The translations under genes and the position numbers were made by a program. From Protula sp. h YS-2021 (taxonomy: Eukaryota; Annelida; Polychaeta; Sabellida; Serpulidae), in the NCBI GenBank assembly GCA_949752745.1, contig OX457024.1:55306510-55370509 (forward strand): a stretch of DNA of 64,000 bases, read 5' to 3'. Below the pieces are notes generated by a model that had not been told where the DNA came from, did not search any database, and saw only the letters and a list, made by a program, of their open reading frames with translations. Positions 19,267 to 31,560 of the stretch are shown here, piece by piece. The stretch's first letter is position 1; the number at the start of each line of letters is the position of its first letter.

Positions 19267-20425
19267 TATAAATAACCGGGGCCGCCGATGGCCGGGTATA
19301 CTATATGAGAGCAAAGACGCGTAGTTACTGTTGGAACGTAAAGAGTTAATGAACCAACCACGGAAGTTTTACGTTTAGTCTTTTATTGACAAAATAACCT
19401 TTCCATCGTAATTCACTGCTCACACGCTTTAACAACCAAGAGCGTATAGAAAAAGTAACAACTAGATATCGTTTGTAACACAGACAGAAAACAGAAACAC
19501 AGCTAGCAAGGCGAGAAATGCGTCGCTATGGCTTTCTAACTGACAATAGAGAGCTCTTAAAGATCCTCGCATACGCCTGATATAGCTGATCAGCGACGTA
19601 TAAACGTTCGAGAAGCAGAGAAAACACAACATCCGACGTTTAAAAACAGAAAAGTCACATATAAAAACATAAAATTACTCACTCATTTAAATGCTGTTAT
19701 CCTATTGATAGGCGTTTAGAAACTCACCCATTATCCGTTATTTTTACCATTGTATAATATCCTTTGAAATTATTACGTCGAATTACACGACGACTACATC
19801 AACATGAAACAAAGTACTGCTTAAAACACTTCAAATTCACGATCTTCACAATTAAAAGTAGCACAATGATATCCAAATTCTTCAGTATTCACAGACCAAT
19901 CCGTGCCGCACTGTTCTTCCTTGTATTCCTAATCTTCTTAATTCCGCGATACTCCAGCTGCGAACACTTCGATGCTTCAGTGAACAATGAGGAACAGTGC
20001 GATTTGACCCGGATTAAGTACTCGAATGCACAGGGATTAAACGACGTGATCGACAAGAGACTGCATTTTGACTGGTCAACTTTCGCTCCCCTCGAGACGT
20101 TTCGGCCCACTATATAAGCCGATAACCTCAGATGCTCATGGAACATTTACTATAAGTGCTAGAGCAAGGGCTAGAGGGAAAACACAATTACCACAGTACG
20201 ATGACCCTGCCGCTAATTGCAATTAGACTGCAAAGTTTGGGCTATAGACTTTCATTTATACATTGAATACACACGCAGATCAGGTTATTCACCACTTTCT
20301 GTGCATAAAAATAAAGACAAGAAATAAATATAGAGACAGCAGTAGAACTGACGTTTGATCATTTAAACGTCGTGGTAAGGCGAACGCTAACGTAACAAAA
20401 AACATGAACGCGGAAGGCGTTTACA
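19267..20425 (-). repeat. BEL/Pao LTR (3' end of minus-strand element)
   Basis: This LTR shares almost its whole length with 25,404-26,434, including ggggccgccgatggccgg near one end and catgaacgcggaaggc near the other. The first T-G pair has mutated to T-A. A minus-strand polypurine tract (CCAGGGAGGGGGAG) abuts its inner edge at 20,426-20,440. Short translated frames inside are not genes. Confidence 0.88.
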
Positions 20426-20440
20426 CTCCCCCTCCCTGGC
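20426..20440 (-). other. Polypurine tract of BEL/Pao element
   Basis: On the minus strand CAGGGAGGGGGAG lies directly before TGTAAACG of the LTR, the expected place for plus-strand priming. Confidence 0.75.
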
Positions 20441-20605
20441 CACGATAGTGCCTGAACTTGAATGAACACACCGAGCTCTTAAAGATTACATAATACACTC
20501 GGCCCGAATTAATACCGTAATACGCGATCCAGATACAGACATGTGAATATGCAATTACTGAAATACAAAAGACATTTATGCGATTAGCAAGGTCGGGTCG
20601 ACGGC

Positions 20606-21446
20606 TCACGGTGCCGCCTCGAGCAGGCATAACTTGGTCACCGGGCGTCTGTACGTGCCCCCGCGGCTGGTCAGTTCGACGCTTCTGATCAGTCCATCAC
20701 GGCTTTCGTGCACTTCCGTGACCCGAGCAAGGGGCCGCTGACCTCTCGGAGCGTCTTCAACCATCAGAACGACGTCATCGATCTTCACGTCACGTTCCGG
20801 CATACGCCACTTCTGTCGTTCCTGCAGGCTCGGCAAGTTCTCTTTGACCAAGCGACGCCAAAAAACGTCTGCCAAGTACAGAGATTGTCGCCATCTTCTG
20901 ACAGTGTAGGATTTCCGGGTCACTCGGATGGTCCCCAACAGCTGTGAGCGGGCGGTCGTTCACGATGCGTTCTACTTCGGTCATAACGTCAACAGCTGCT
21001 CGTCCGTCAACAGCTGCGAGTTGACGACTGACGCCATCACGCGCCTGACCGTACGTATCATACGTTCTACCACTCCGTTCATGTGGCTGGCGTGGGGCGG
21101 GTTGAAATGCCCCAAGGGCATCGAGGCCTCGATGCTCTTGGGTCGCCAGGCAGACCGCTAGCTTCGTTTTTACCTCCGGATCGCCCTCGGGCTCGACAAT
21201 ATGGCAGGGGGTCTTGGGCCATTCTACTTCCGGTTGTCTCAGGAATTCTGGACAGGACAGCCACGTGTGTAATCCGGATAAATCGTGTGCGCGCAGGCCC
21301 CTTGATGCCACGTCTGCGGGAGTCAAACGGCCTTCTACGTGCCGCCAGTGGTCTGGGGACGTCAGTTCTAATATCTCGGCTAGTCGGTTCGCGATGAACG
21401 TTTTAAACCTCTTGTTTTCGTTTTGTATGTACCCGTATGCAATCAT
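20606..21446 (-). pseudogene. BEL/Pao RNase H end, integrase tail and DUF5641-like C-terminus
   Basis: The 5' part reads FIANRLAEILELT and HWRHVEGRLTPADVASRG, the connection region before the Pao integrase. At about 21,100 the frame jumps to TEVERIVNDRPLTAV, which lies after the integrase catalytic domain. The zinc-binding and D,D-E core are therefore deleted. The end (RKSYTVRRWRQSLYLADVFW, then VLMVEDAPRGQRPLARV) matches the DUF5641-type tail usual in Pao polyproteins. At least one frameshift lies near 20,930. Confidence 0.8.
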
Positions 21447-21485
21447 CGAATCGGTCCATAACGTTACGCCGTTCAGTGTCCAGTC

Positions 21486-22960
21486 TTATTCGTCTTGGAC
21501 GTGGCCAGCTAAGCCGGCTCCAACCAGGGCAGCCGTGAATTCCAGGCGGGGTAACGTCTGAGTCTTAATCGGAGCCACCCGGGACTTTCCTTGTACCAGC
21601 GCACAGGTCACATTCCCTTGGTCGTCTACGAAACCTAGGTATTCGCAGGCGCCATAGCCGACCTCACTGGTGTCACTGAATACGTGCAGCTGTATGTTTC
21701 TGGCGTCTCCAACGTTTGTTTTTACGCATCTGGGGATCTTCAGTTGCCGTAATACCTGAAGCTGACTCCTCCACGCGCTCCACTTCTCAGCTGTCAATTG
21801 CGAGAGCGTGTCATCCCAGCCTAGTCCCTCACGACACATCTCTTGTAACAGTCTGTGGGCTGGGAGCAAAACCGGGGCCACTAATCCCAGCGGGTCGAGC
21901 AGCGAGCAGACTTCCGACAGCACTCCCCGGCGGGCGAGGGGCTTGTGTAACTGTTTAACCTCGAACCGGAAAACGTCACTCTCTACCTCCCACACTAGTC
22001 CCAGAGCGCGTTCCTGATGTAGTTCGTCCTCCTGACCAAAATGTTTCACACTTTGGCTCTTTTGTCTTCAGGTACTTATCCTCTTCGTCAAATTGAAACC
22101 CCTACGACTCAACAGTTCGGTGACGTTGCGACAGAGCACTACGGCTTCTTTTGGGTTAGCCACGGACTTCAGGCAATCGTCGACGTAGAAGTTCCGCAGG
22201 ACGGTATCTACTGCGTTGGTTGGGAAGTCGTTCGATTCGCCCTTGGCGGCTCTCCTGAGGGCGTAGGCCGTACAGCTGGGGCTGGACGCGGCTCCGCAGA
22301 TGTGAACGTTCACCCGGTAGTCACAAGCGGGCTGTTCGAGATCTCCGTCTGGCCACCAGAGAAAACGTCGAGCGTTACGATCGTCGAGGGTGATTTTGAC
22401 CTGGTGGAACATCTGTTCCACGTCTGCTGACAGTGCGATCTTCTCCTGTCTAAACCGTAACAAGACGCCTATCAGGTCGGTTTACCAAGTCGGGACCCCG
22501 GAGTAATCTGTTGTTGAGCGATACCCCGACGTTCTGCGCTGCCGTGTCGAACACCACCCTCAGTTTTTGCTTCTGGGAATGTAGTACTCCGTGGTGCGGG
22601 AGATACCATATGTTGCCGGACTGGCTTTCAGGAGGCGCTAACTCGGGGTGCCCTTGGTTCAGGTATCCTGCATCATTTCGGTGTAGCGCTGCCTCAGCTC
22701 CTCGTCCTTCTGCAGCTTGGCTCGTAGGTCTTCGTGCCGCCATTCCTTTGTTGTATGGCAGCTCTGGGTGCGACTGTCGCTATGGCAACCCGACCTGGAA
22801 ACGACCGTCAGCGTCGAGTTTGGCTGTGTCCTCCATCTTCTGCAGCGCTTTCACGTCGTCCCTCGACATCGCTGACGGGCCCCCTCTCAGCTCACTCAAA
22901 TCCGTCCGCCACATCAGGTTGAGTTGTTCCTGCAACAAGGTACCGCTTGCGTGGGTGAAG
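21486..22960 (-). pseudogene. BEL/Pao reverse transcriptase and RNase H region
   Basis: RT palm motifs are visible: LSADVEQMFHQVKI, RRFLWWPDGD and the catalytic NFYVDDCLKS. The Pao-specific stretch LGLVWEVESDVFRFEV then leads into FSDTSEVGYGACEYL of RNase H and PRLEFTAALVGA. The N-terminal part is preserved around 22,450-22,743 (HHGVLHSQKQKLRVVFDTAA). Frameshifts near 22,060 and 22,460 split it. This is the polymerase of a Pao-clade polyprotein. Confidence 0.88.
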
Positions 22961-23052
22961 TTGACGTGGGCTCTTGCTTCCGGCGTCGCTGGTGCCTTGT
23001 CGCTCGACCCTCAGACTGCCCATCCTAGCTCGCTGCGCACTGCGTATGGCTC

Positions 23053-23493
23053 CTACATGTTGGACGTTCTTACTTCCAGTGGTCGTTGGGCCTGGGGAAC
23101 GTCAATGCCGATTAGGAGTGTCACGCGGCTTCTTCTGAGCTTGGCTGGTGCCACTATGTCCTGCAGGTGTGCCCATCGGCGCAGATCTTGTTCCCAGGGC
23201 AAGTATCCCACTAAGTCTGGCAGCTTCTCCACGGACCAAACTTTGTTGAGCGGGATGTCTGGACCGCCTGAAAACGCCCGCACAGACAAGTCTACTTCTG
23301 TACCTGCGTATGAGGTCTGGCCAGTGGTGACAGTACTTACACTGAAGTAGACCGGTCTACCTTGCACTCCTAGCTCTTCCAGAAGCTCTGCACTGCACAG
23401 CGTCTTGGAGCTGCCGTTGTCCAACAGGGCGTAGTTGGGTACACTGGTGCCTCCAGCTTGCACAACCACGGGCAGGACACCTAAAAAAATCAA
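23053..23493 (-). pseudogene. BEL/Pao aspartic protease region
   Basis: YALLDNGSSKTLCS is the Pao-type aspartic protease active-site region, with DNGS in place of the usual DTG/DSG. TEVDLSVRAFSGG and LIGIDVPQAQ complete the fold. The Asn next to the catalytic Asp may be a mutation. The frame overlaps the gag end by a shift. Confidence 0.8.
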
Positions 23494-25244
23494 GTCCTGG
23501 CTCGGCCATTGCCGAACAGCTGACCACTGAAGTGTACTGGTGTAGGAGCTGGTGGTGCTTCCCGTTGCACTGCTGGACTTGATATCGCTGTTGCACCTTG
23601 CAGTCCTTGGCGAAGTGCCCCGGTCTCAAGCAGTTGTTGCATAGGCGACCTCGTCTGCAGCATTCCTGCCTTTCCTCCAGTGACATAGCCTGAAATCGCA
23701 AACAGTCTAATACCACTGCACAACCGCCGTCGCAGGCTGCGCAACGCTTCGGCTTGGGCTGATGGGTCTCCTGCTCCTGGGTCGGCGGAAAATGCTGCGG
23801 CTTCGTCTGCTGGGGCCCGGGCTGCGGTCCAGAACGCAGTCTTGGCTGCGGTCTGGGTGGTGGTACCGGTTGACCTTCTGCTGCGATCGTCATTGTCGTC
23901 ACCTGGGGCTTGTAGTTGGGCGGGTGTCGTTTCTCGGCCTGCCTGTCTGGCTTCTTCTCCAGGAGGAAGTGGGCGTAGACGTTGCAGGCCGTCTCTGTGG
24001 TCTCCTTCACCAGCCGCATCGAATCGCGGAAAGTAGGTCGCTCACCTCGCCTGAATATGGCCCCCATCAACTTGACCCACTCTGTGCGCAGGTACGATGG
24101 GAGCCGCTGCGCCACCTTTACTAGGACGTCAGTGGTGTTGGCCAGATCCTCACACCCCATGGCTCCCAGGATGGTGATGGATTCCGTCATACGTCGTCCA
24201 AGCTTCATAAGCGCTTCGCCGTCACCAGACCTGATGGCGGGCCCCTTGGTCAACGTATCGAGGCTTGCTTGGGCCACCAGGTGGGGTCAGTCGAAGCTTT
24301 CTGACAGGATGCGGCAAGCCTTGATGGTCCGCCAAGCTTCCCCCTCACAGGCCTCAATCAAGTAATTGAGGCGCTTCCGGTTGTTGCGGGTGCTGGGGTG
24401 CACAACAGTCTCAAAATGATGGATAAATTCTGCATAGTCTAGGACTATCCCTTCAAACTTCGGCACCCTGCAACCGGAAACGCCGCGCTCGGGGGACGAA
24501 TCACTGTCTTCGTCCTAAAACAGAGAAAGTCTGGGCGGCGGGGTCGGAGTAGCCCGCACCTTCGGGTCCGTAGCCGGCTTCTGCGGTCTGTGACGTCTGC
24601 TGGTGCGCGGCTTGGGTGGGGGAGGCGTGGTCTCTTCGTCATCTGAAGACTCCGGTCCTCCCCGGCTTCGACCCGGGCGAGCTGGTACTCGGCCCTCGCC
24701 CTGGCAAGCTCCATCTCCTGGCGCGCCCTCAGTTGCTCGCGTTCATAGGCTTTCTCCTGCTTCATTAGGCGCAACCGGATCGCTGCCTAACTCATCTCAG
24801 CCTTGGGATCGGAAGGTTGAAAACCCACCAACACTTCACAAATGGTGTGGTCTGGAACCATCGTTTTCCCACTACTTGTGCTCCGGGCCTTCACAGCTAA
24901 CGGGGCGAAGTAGCGGCTGGTGCTTGCTCTTCTGCCTCTACACCCTCTTCCTCGTCTTCTTCGAGTGCTACGTCCTCTGACGCCACCCACCGCTGGTAGC
25001 GTTCTTGGACGTCCTTCGCTGAGGACGTCACGGCGTGGCACTGCTTCTTGAGCTTTCTCTGCTCTTCCTCCGTAGCAGATTCCAAGCACTCTTCCCGAGC
25101 CTTGGCGAGCTTCAGGAGGTGTTCCTGGAGCTTGCTGTGGACGGCCTTTGCCTGTTCACCAGGCTCCCCCTCCATGGTCATCTCTAGGTCCTGGCACCAC
25201 CTGCTCACGGCGTCAAGCTGCTTGGTACGAGCTCTCGCCGCCAT
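23357..25244 (-). pseudogene. BEL/Pao Gag with zinc knuckles
   Basis: The start MAARARTKQLDAVSRW is followed by a charged coiled-coil segment (EECLESATEEEQRKLKKQ). The capsid-like DUF1759 region is at about 24,000-24,300. CNNCLRPGHFAKDC is a CCHC knuckle preceded by a Cys-rich CAACDGG block. Stops and frameshifts near 24,900, 24,445 and 24,280 divide it. The GC content is clearly higher than in the Polinton relic around it. Confidence 0.82.
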
Positions 25245-25403
25245 TGCCAGAAGTTAAACCAAAGCCACGAGAAAGAAGAGAGACAGTGAGAGAAAGGTAA
25301 AGTACAAAGGCTAACGAAAACGTAAACGAAACGTAAACGAAAAGGGATTAGGTGCATGAGTGTGAGAAAAACTACGCGTCTACAAGGTGACTGGATTGAG
25401 AAT

Positions 25404-26434
25404 TGTAAATAACCGGGGCCGCCGATGGCCGGGTATACTATATGAGAGTAAAGACGCGTAGTTACTGTTGGAAAGTAAAGAGTTAATGAACCAACCACGG
25501 AAGTTTTACGTTTAGTCTTTTATTGACGAAATAACCTTTACATCGTAATTCACTGCTCACACGCTTTAACAACCAAGAGCGTATAGAAAAGTAACAACTA
25601 GATATCGTTCGTAACACAGACAGAAAACATTAACAGGGCTAGCAAGGCGAGAAATGCGTCGTTATGGCTTTCTAACTGACAATAGAGAGCTCTTAAAGGT
25701 ATACGCCTGATATAGCTGATCAGCGACGTATAAACTTTCGAGGATCACTTTCGACGATTCTCTGCAAGCAGAGAAAACACAACACCCGACGTTTAAAAAC
25801 AGAAAACTAACATATAAAAACATAAAATTACTCACTCATTTAAATGCTGTTATCCTATTGATAGGCGTTTAGAAACGCACCCATTATCTGTTATTTTCAC
25901 CATTGTATATCCTTTGAAATTAGCACGTCGAATTACACGACGGCTACATCATCATGAAATTCTTCTTAATTCCGCGATACTCAAGCTGCGAACACTTCGA
26001 TGCTTCAGTGAACAATGAGGAACAGTGCGATTTGACTCGAATTAAGTACTCGACGTGCTCGACAAAAGGCTGCATTTTGACTGGTCAACTTTCGCTCCCC
26101 TCGACACGTTTCGGCCCACTATATAAGCCGATAACCTCAGATGCTCATGGGACATTTACTTTAAGTGCTAGAGCAAGGCCTAGAGGGAAAACACGATTAC
26201 CACAGTACGATGACCCTGCCGCTAATTGCAATTAGAATGCAAAGTTTGGTCTTTAGACTTTCATTTATACATTGAATACACACGCAAATCAGGTTATGCG
26301 CCACTTTCTGTGCATTAAAATAAAAGCAAGAAATAAATATAGAAACAGCAGTAGAACTGACGTTTCCTCATTCAAACGTCGTGCTAAGGCGAACGCTAAC
26401 GTAACAAAAAACATGAACGCGGAAGGCATTTACA
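25404..26434 (-). repeat. BEL/Pao LTR (5' end of minus-strand element)
   Basis: It starts with intact TGTAAATAACC on the plus strand and ends GGCATTTACA, followed by the CACCT duplication. Compared with the other LTR it lacks roughly 130 bp in several indels. Confidence 0.88.
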
Positions 26435-26439
26435 CACCT

Positions 26440-26640
26440 TTATATCAGTACGAACAAAGTGAAATGCAGAATCAGAATCAAAGTCTTCTGCGTCTTCTAT
26501 TCCGGTTTCATAACATTGTTCAATAAACTTGTGTAATTCAATTCTGCTAAGGTAGCAGTACTCCAAGTCCCAGAAGGCATCTAAGTGCCAAACTTTCCCA
26601 AATCAAAGTTCATCAATCATAAAGTCTACATTAATCTGTT
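26440..26640 (-). pseudogene. Element C copy of the small ORF upstream of integrase
   Basis: The minus-strand translation ELHKFIEQCYETGIEDAEDF, followed by AFHFVRTD, parallels the element B frame at 32,388-32,675 (Cys, then GI-x-x-AE and HF-x-R in the same spacing). The frame continues across the BEL insertion into 19,200-19,262 (VVDYLTDSLID). The retrotransposon therefore landed inside this gene. Confidence 0.5.
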
Positions 26641-27029
26641 TGAAAATAACATCCATTTTCACAATACAAAACAATTATTGAAAAAACCACGTCTTTACTG
26701 TTTGATCTCTGCAGAATATATGATTATGTACCTTATCTAAGAATTCCTTTTTGTAGTATGACTCTTCTCATGAATCAAACGACGTTGATGATGCCAACTA
26801 GTCAAATAACACACTATAATTTATTTGTGGCATTCCCTCCAGATTTCATTCAGTTTTTGTCTTTGTTTGTCTTTGTTTGTCTCTTATATTAGTAAGAAAG
26901 ATAAAGGCTAACTGAAAACTTTGGCTAAAGAATGGTTCAAATCGGTTTAGTAGTTTTGAAGTTTTGCCCTTTTGAAGCTGGCATATATGCCTTATGTACT
27001 GTATAGCAATACAACCACATGGCGGAGGT

Positions 27030-27430
27030 GGGGTCCAAGAGTCAAAAAATGTTCAGAATTGCTTGAAAACGGTAAATATGTCAATATGTCTATTATCGGC
27101 CAGGGGATTCAAAATTGAAAGTTGTTCAGAATTGCATGAAACCTAATTCCCGCCTTAGGAGGGGGGGGGCTTCAAGGATAAAAACAAAAATGTTCAGATT
27201 TGCTTGAAACATGTAAAAATGCAAAAATCTCAATTTCCCGCCTTAGAAAGGAAGGGGGGGGGTCCGAGGGTGAAAAAACCAGAAATGTTCAGATTTGTCT
27301 GAAACGTGTAAAAATGCAAAAATCTCAATGTTAGGCGGGGTCTTTATCCAGAGGCGTCATGACATTTCTAGATAGACTATCTGTCGCTCGCCAGGGGGTG
27401 GGGTCTTATCCAGAAATGTCTTCTTATATC
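27030..27430 (-). repeat. Right TIR of element C
   Basis: This is the inverted counterpart of 14,057-14,430, with four degenerate subrepeats around gttcagatttgcttgaaac and G-runs (ccgccttagaaaggaaggggg). It ends in ggggtctttatccag and gtcatgacatttctaga, mirroring the left end. Confidence 0.75.
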
Positions 27431-27866
27431 TACTCATTTTTTAACGGAATTCATTTCTGATATTCTTGTATTATTCAGTTACAACTAGCATATTAATTTC
27501 CCGAACTTAAATGAAAGCTTGATCCTTAAAGTTTACTATCCAGTTTATTAGATTTTTCATTTCGTTTCATTCTAAATATGCATTAATCTTGATTAAATAA
27601 ATAAAATTCAAATTTGCAACATATTGACTCACCCCACTTTCCGGGTTTTTAATTGTTGAACACCATGGAAATGTCAAAATTTAAGAGTAGTGTGTTAAAT
27701 CTACATTTCAATGCGGACAAGTCAAAGAACACAAAGCTTAAGTAGCTTCCAGAGGGTATCTTGAATATTTTTTAAGTTGGTTAACAATTTTTTTGTGTTC
27801 GCGAGTCATATAAAATTCATGGAAGTAATTAGATTGTTTGCAATTACAGGTAGCATGTTGCTTGTT
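27431..27866. other. Spacer, nothing recognised
   Basis: AT-rich DNA without a convincing frame, RNA gene or repeat. Confidence 0.4.
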
Positions 27867-28524
27867 CCCAGATAGCAGTCCCACATGGGGACTCTGCATA
27901 GTATACGTGGGTATTCCCACGTACCCACGCATAAATAATGTCTGTTTTGTTGGTTAAATTACCATGTAGCTACGTGGGATTTAGGAGAGTTTGAGACTCT
28001 TTCCGATGTGTATTATGCGCATTTGAACCCATGCATTTATACGTATATATTTCCATGAATTTTATATGTGGGAATTTCCACGCATATTAGGCATGGGATT
28101 TTAAAGGAACGACCCACGCTGGGCATGTACGATAACTCCATCGAATACACAGACATGAACCTTTATAACTATAGTGCAGTGATAAAGCACTCCTTAAAAG
28201 AATTTTAAGCATAAACATAGCAGTGAAATTGGTATTTCCATGTCTAACTTTCTATTATACTTAATAAAAGGCAGCCCTCTACCAAAATATGCAGAATGTA
28301 GCAAAATTTAAATATATTGTCGCTCAATGGCGGCTGTTCCCGGTCTGCGATAATAAGCCCACATTACCAGGAAATTTTCACGCATTATATTCGTGTATTT
28401 TAAATGGGATTGCCTATATTACCTATGTTTTCGATGTGGCCATTCCCACGTCCCACGTTCCCACGTAAATCCCACCTAAACACAAGGCGTCTTATACGTG
28501 GGACGACAAATTGTGCTAACTGGG
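27867..28524. mobile_element. Non-autonomous DNA transposon (MITE-like), 658 bp
   Basis: The ends are inverted: CCCAGATAGCA...GTCCCAC on the left, and the reverse complement of the right end reads CCCAGTTAGCAC...GTCCCAC. The interior has at least eight copies of a CCCACGT/ACGTGGG motif in both orientations and no coding frame. A target duplication is not clear, so the superfamily is left open. Confidence 0.6.
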
Positions 28525-30299
28525 TTTGAGCAAAGCATTTTCGAGCGCTTACGCATTTCCAGTCGTCATCGCTGACCCCAATTTATTTAAGACACTGCAA
28601 TCATTTTTATTTTACAGGTGCTTTGACATGCATTAATAACAATCAGTTCGATAGAAATGCAGTTTATCTTTGTAGTTGTCCAAAATCACCACCGTTCTCG
28701 GTACACATTCGGTACTGCTTTTTTCAAGTTCACCAAAGGTATCACTGCGGTGAAATGCAGTACTTTTGTAGTTAATGTGTAAAATGTACTGCAATATTTT
28801 GCAGTCATCTTTGCATTGAAAAAAACTACAGAAGTTTTGAAAACAGTTGTGGTGTTGTTGAGTTCCTTTCCTGTCATTTTATTCCTTTCCAGTTTTCGTG
28901 ACGTTCTGTTGCGGTATATTTGCATTATGTCTTTTCTGAACAGATTTTGCTATAGGTACATACGTCACGAAGCAAAAACTATTGGTTGTGCTGAGCTTCT
29001 TTCATGTCTATATTTTATTTTAGTTATCAATGATTAGGCATAAAAAGCGATGCAAAATTTTCTCCATTCTATGCAGCCATTGCCTAATGCATAAAGGTAA
29101 ATATATCTGTTATTTATAATTAACAAGTAGAAGACTTGCAAAGAGTATATTGAAGTCGTAAGGGGCCAATGTTTCAGAGCTTTTCCCACTTACTGCTTCT
29201 TCCTTTTGTCTTTACTAGTCCTGTAGCCATACCGACCGCATTATCACCAGATTTGGCATATGCAGTGCTTGATCTGAAGTTGTGCACCTCACCTTTTGTT
29301 TTTGCCTTTGTTTTCATTTTCATGATCAAAACATGAAACAAAAAAGAAAACTGATTTTTTATCAGGAATGGCAGTGCATAGTCCTGCAGCACGAGCCCAT
29401 CGCATGTGCCAACAGCCATACTGTACATTACCTGAATTTTACGCATAAATTGTGAATTAAACTTTTCCACACGTGTACGCATACAATGTAAATAAACAGT
29501 GTCAAAAATTGCCTTATTGGGTAATATCGAAAACAGTCGAGTGTTTGAGACTGATTGGCAACAAGTTATCCACATTCCTTTTTTTATGCTCAGAACTATG
29601 AAGCCTATTTTGCACCAAGTTTCTAGAATAAGAAGTGCTTATTTGATCTTTTGATATATTTATATATACTTGTACCGGGATTTAATGTTACAACGGAAGT
29701 TAAACAGTATTTTGAATGCCAAGCTAAATAACACCAAGTATCGTATTGTTGACCACGAGTAAACAAACTCGTCTTTGTCATGTGTCTCGTATTTTCTCCA
29801 CGGATCAGTATATTCATCTTTACCTTGAGATACTAGAAACTGTGCCAATGCGACTGTCTGTTAGGGTGTTACATTCAGATTGGGTGTTGGAGAGGCACGG
29901 AGACCGTGGTGCTGGTAAGTTTTCTCATTGCCTTAGCTCCACACTGCTCCACGTAACCCCAGTGCCATTGGCCTACCAGGACTGCTGTGACTGAATTAGC
30001 AAAGCGTCTTGTTGGCTTATACGCTTCTAGCTAGATTCATGGGGTCACTGCTACTCCCCGCTTGGGGCATTAAGTGGCTCTAACCACTTGAGTAGAGGCA
30101 CCGATTTGAATAGAACAGGTAGGTAACTCTACGTATTTCGGTAGCAGGGTTGCAAGAGTGGGTATTCTCTTGTGGCTCTTGCGTGACACTACCCACGTGG
30201 CGCTACCCACGAGGGTTATCTCTCTTGCCGAGGTCGTGCCTATCCCCCCTCTATCTAGGGGTGGATAGGAGAAAGGGTAGAACAGGTGCAAACAAGAAG
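28525..30299. other. Non-coding stretch, no gene supported
   Basis: Only short frames on both strands are present, with no recognisable domain, splice pattern or codon bias. From about 29,990 the base composition becomes GC-richer (cactacccacgtggcgctaccc), and this may be the outer part of the DIRS-like relic that follows. Confidence 0.4.
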
Positions 30300-31560
30300 G
30301 GGTTTGATGCATGATTACTCACCGCAACTTTCCGTTACAGGCATGGCAGAGACAGAATGCTGGCCATCCATCGTTTGCTGGCAGCCCCCACTACCTCTGC
30401 AACACGTGCAGGTCTGCAGAAGGATTAGTACTATGCGAGGAGCAAAACATATTCATTGAATGAGAGCACGTCTCTCATAGAAAGCGAAGAAATAGAGACA
30501 AACCGTATGAAGAACCAGAGGTGCCACAGGAAACAGAAGGCGTTTTCTGAGTCTAACGATACGCCTCCGTCATAATTTTCGCCTGCTCTAGCGTCAGAAG
30601 ATACTCAGCTAACTGATTCCCGCTGAACAAAAGCCGCAAAAAAGCCAAACTGAATGGTTTCTGTCTTCAGAGACAGTAGCTGAGTTAAATACGGATGACA
30701 GAGAGGCATTGACAGACGCCTGGCTCTTGTCTCAAGCCTCCTGTCGACGCCCATCCACAAATACTACTGCACCTAGGAGCGGAAGTTACACTGAGAAGCG
30801 TAAGTTGGAGCAGCTCGCCAGCTGCGAGAAAAAACACAAGCCCATACGCTCTTATCACTAGTAAGGCCCCGCGCGGTGGTCATCTCCTCGAAAGCAATCT
30901 GCACTGGAGGATCTCCCCAGAATGCCTTTTCCAGGGGTTACCCATTCAGGCCTCCAACCAATGCTGTCAATTCAGACAGACACCAGGGCCAAAGGGTGGG
31001 GTTTCTACTGAGGAAAGCTGAGGAAGAACACCTGGTCCAAACAGATATATTGGGTCAGTATAATAAGGTTAGTTGCCCTAGCAAGTGCCATATGCCTTCC
31101 AACCACAGACCAACGTGAAACAGGTAGACCTAAGAGCCCTGGTGTTCCCAAGAAGCAAGCTCATCCTGATAGCTCCATGGCAATCAGAGGCTGTGTAGTT
31201 CACTCTACTGTCACATTACCAAGCAGAGATGTGCCTTCAATTCCCTTGTTTCTACATCAAACACACTGAGTGCACATTCACCCCAGCCCTCATCTCCTGC
31301 ACCTACGGGTGTGGTGCCTATCTCTACCTAGAGAAATACGTAAGCCATCCTTATCTAAGATCTATCGATCACAGTGGAATAAATTTTGCCGGCCGGTGCG
31401 TAAAGCAAAATCTTGACCCAATCAAGGCTTCCCTAGGGGTGGTAGCTGACTTTTTGAATTTCTTACATGAGTAATTTTTGAAGCGTACTCTAATACCAAA
31501 ACAGACTCCGAACTTTTGGCTCAATGTAAAGTTAAAGCCATCACTTGAGACAAGTAGCTA
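30300..31560 (+). mobile_element. DIRS-like retrotransposon relic
   Basis: Translated fragments in shifting frames keep the order expected of DIRS elements. An RNase H piece at 30,880-31,060 (GYPFRPPTNAV, then KAEEEHLV) is followed by FPRSKLILIAPWQ at about 31,150. The start of a tyrosine recombinase, GRCVKQNLDPIKASLGVV and then DFLNFLHE, lies at about 31,390-31,470. RT palm motifs are not seen. Upstream sequence from 30,300 may be gag. It is badly decayed, with many stops. Confidence 0.5.

Larger units (their letters stand above)
19267..26434 (-). mobile_element. BEL/Pao LTR retrotransposon, decayed
   Basis: Two direct LTRs begin TGTAAATAACC (TATAAATAACC in the left copy) and end TTTACA. 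They enclose gag, Pao-type protease, RT (YVDD), RNase H and an integrase tail, all read on -. A perfect 5-bp target duplication CACCT flanks it (19,262-19,266 and 26,435-26,439). The integrase core is deleted and frames are broken. The LTRs differ by point changes and indels (1,159 versus 1,031 bp), so it is old. Confidence 0.9.
13927..27430. mobile_element. Element C: deleted Polinton relic with nested retroelements
   Basis: Inverted subrepeat blocks at both ends enclose PolB, PC4-like and accessory remnants on +, then protease and MCP remnants on -. An unidentified ORF, an LTR-like insert and a BEL/Pao element follow. Beyond the BEL element is the 5' piece of a small ORF that element B carries upstream of integrase. 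Integrase core, ATPase, penton and the PolB catalytic half are gone. Confidence 0.75.

Noticed and set aside
22511..23350. Long + strand ORF of 279 codons opposite the BEL/Pao polyprotein
   Set aside because: It is the antisense shadow of a GC-rich RT/protease region. All domain motifs are on the minus strand.
28686..29037. Overlapping ORFs on both strands in the MITE-DIRS interval
   Set aside because: No domain, codon bias or splice support. Composition fits random AT-rich frames.
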